From Lysobacteraceae bacterium (GTDB lineage Bacteria; Pseudomonadota; Gammaproteobacteria; Xanthomonadales; Xanthomonadaceae): DNA of 64,000 nucleotides. The notes beneath the pieces were generated by a model, which was not told the DNA's origin, searched no databases, and was given only the letters and a program-made list of their open reading frames with translations. Below are positions 63,956-64,000 of the stretch, one piece after another. Positions within the stretch are counted from its first letter, which is position 1, and every line of letters starts with the position of its first letter. A program made the position numbers and the translations under genes. The stretch spans positions 1-64,000 of the forward strand of contig JAEUPQ010000010.1 of the NCBI GenBank assembly GCA_016789405.1. The letters run 5' to 3'.

Positions 63956-64000
63956 TCAGGGCACAGGATGCCCGCGCGCCGCTTCCCACAACGCGTACCA
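63956..64000 (-). CDS. C-terminal end of a minus-strand gene (partial, tentative)
   Basis: On the minus strand the last 15 codons read WYALWEAARGHPVP then a TGA (TCA at 63956-63958 on plus), with strong G/C at third codon positions. This suggests the end of a gene running in from the right, converging on the phosphatase gene. Too short to identify. Confidence 0.35.
   Translation of the reverse strand, partial: WYALWEAARGHPVP

Overview
The window is a chromosomal segment of a high-GC gammaproteobacterium, most likely of the Lysobacteraceae (Xanthomonadaceae), in the neighbourhood of Lysobacter or Luteimonas. The grounds are the spc/alpha ribosomal operons without rpmJ after secY, a class II DAHP synthase behind dsbB, an S46 dipeptidyl peptidase, a TorF-type porin, a citrate synthase with an N-terminal HTH beside prpBC, and very high GC at third codon positions. 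The genus is inferred from gene content only. I saw no rRNA, tRNA, CRISPR array, prophage or intact insertion sequence.

Layout. 1-7.3 kb: end of the spc operon (rpsH end, rplF, rplR, rpsE, rpmD, rplO, secY), then the alpha operon (rpsM, rpsK, rpsD, rpoA, rplQ) closed by a terminator. 7.4-9.4 kb: dsbB and class II DAHP synthase. 9.4-16.7 kb: minus-strand housekeeping and envelope genes (secreted protein, S41 protease, TauE/SafE exporter, amidase lipoprotein, DUF2127 protein, typA). 16.8-20.0 kb: cyclophilin, a LAS-type peptidase and two poorly resolved membrane/lipoprotein genes sharing one open frame. 20.0-22.7 kb: a three-gene minus-strand lipoprotein operon with an M48 protease, coupled by ATGA overlaps. 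22.8-26.3 kb: aminotransferase, glutaredoxin-like protein, mdh and an RluA-type pseudouridine synthase.

26.4-32.2 kb is the most interesting part. A divergent ABC exporter faces two paralogous 61-65 residue peptides ending in Cys. A hairpin follows, and then four tightly packed genes: a graspetide-type ATP-grasp ligase, a ClpP/SppA-fold (SDH) serine protease, a MauE-like membrane protein and a MauD-like thioredoxin. I read this as a ribosomally made, post-translationally modified peptide (RiPP) cluster that probably combines side-chain cross-linking with a Cys-Cys disulfide. I do not recognise this exact composition as a described system.

32.2-41.2 kb: a beta-barrel heme-binding-like protein, a DUF1697 protein, a low-GC zinc-ribbon gene between two REP-like repeats, a frameshifted TRIC channel, the HTH-citrate synthase divergent from prpBC (methylcitrate cycle), an ion channel, a glutathione transferase and a SleB-type hydrolase. 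41.7-49.0 kb: fadH and a three-gene SMC/condensin-like operon (MksF/E/B or JetA/B/C type) with no JetD. 49.2-57.7 kb: OmpA, two secreted proteins sharing a C-terminal motif, an S4-domain pseudouridine synthase, an HNH nuclease, and kbl and tdh (threonine catabolism) split by an opposite-strand TorF-type porin with a C11 tract upstream. 57.8-64 kb: S46 peptidase, two tandem small secreted proteins, a DUF3224 protein, and serA with a phosphoglycerate-mutase-like phosphatase that may complete serine synthesis.
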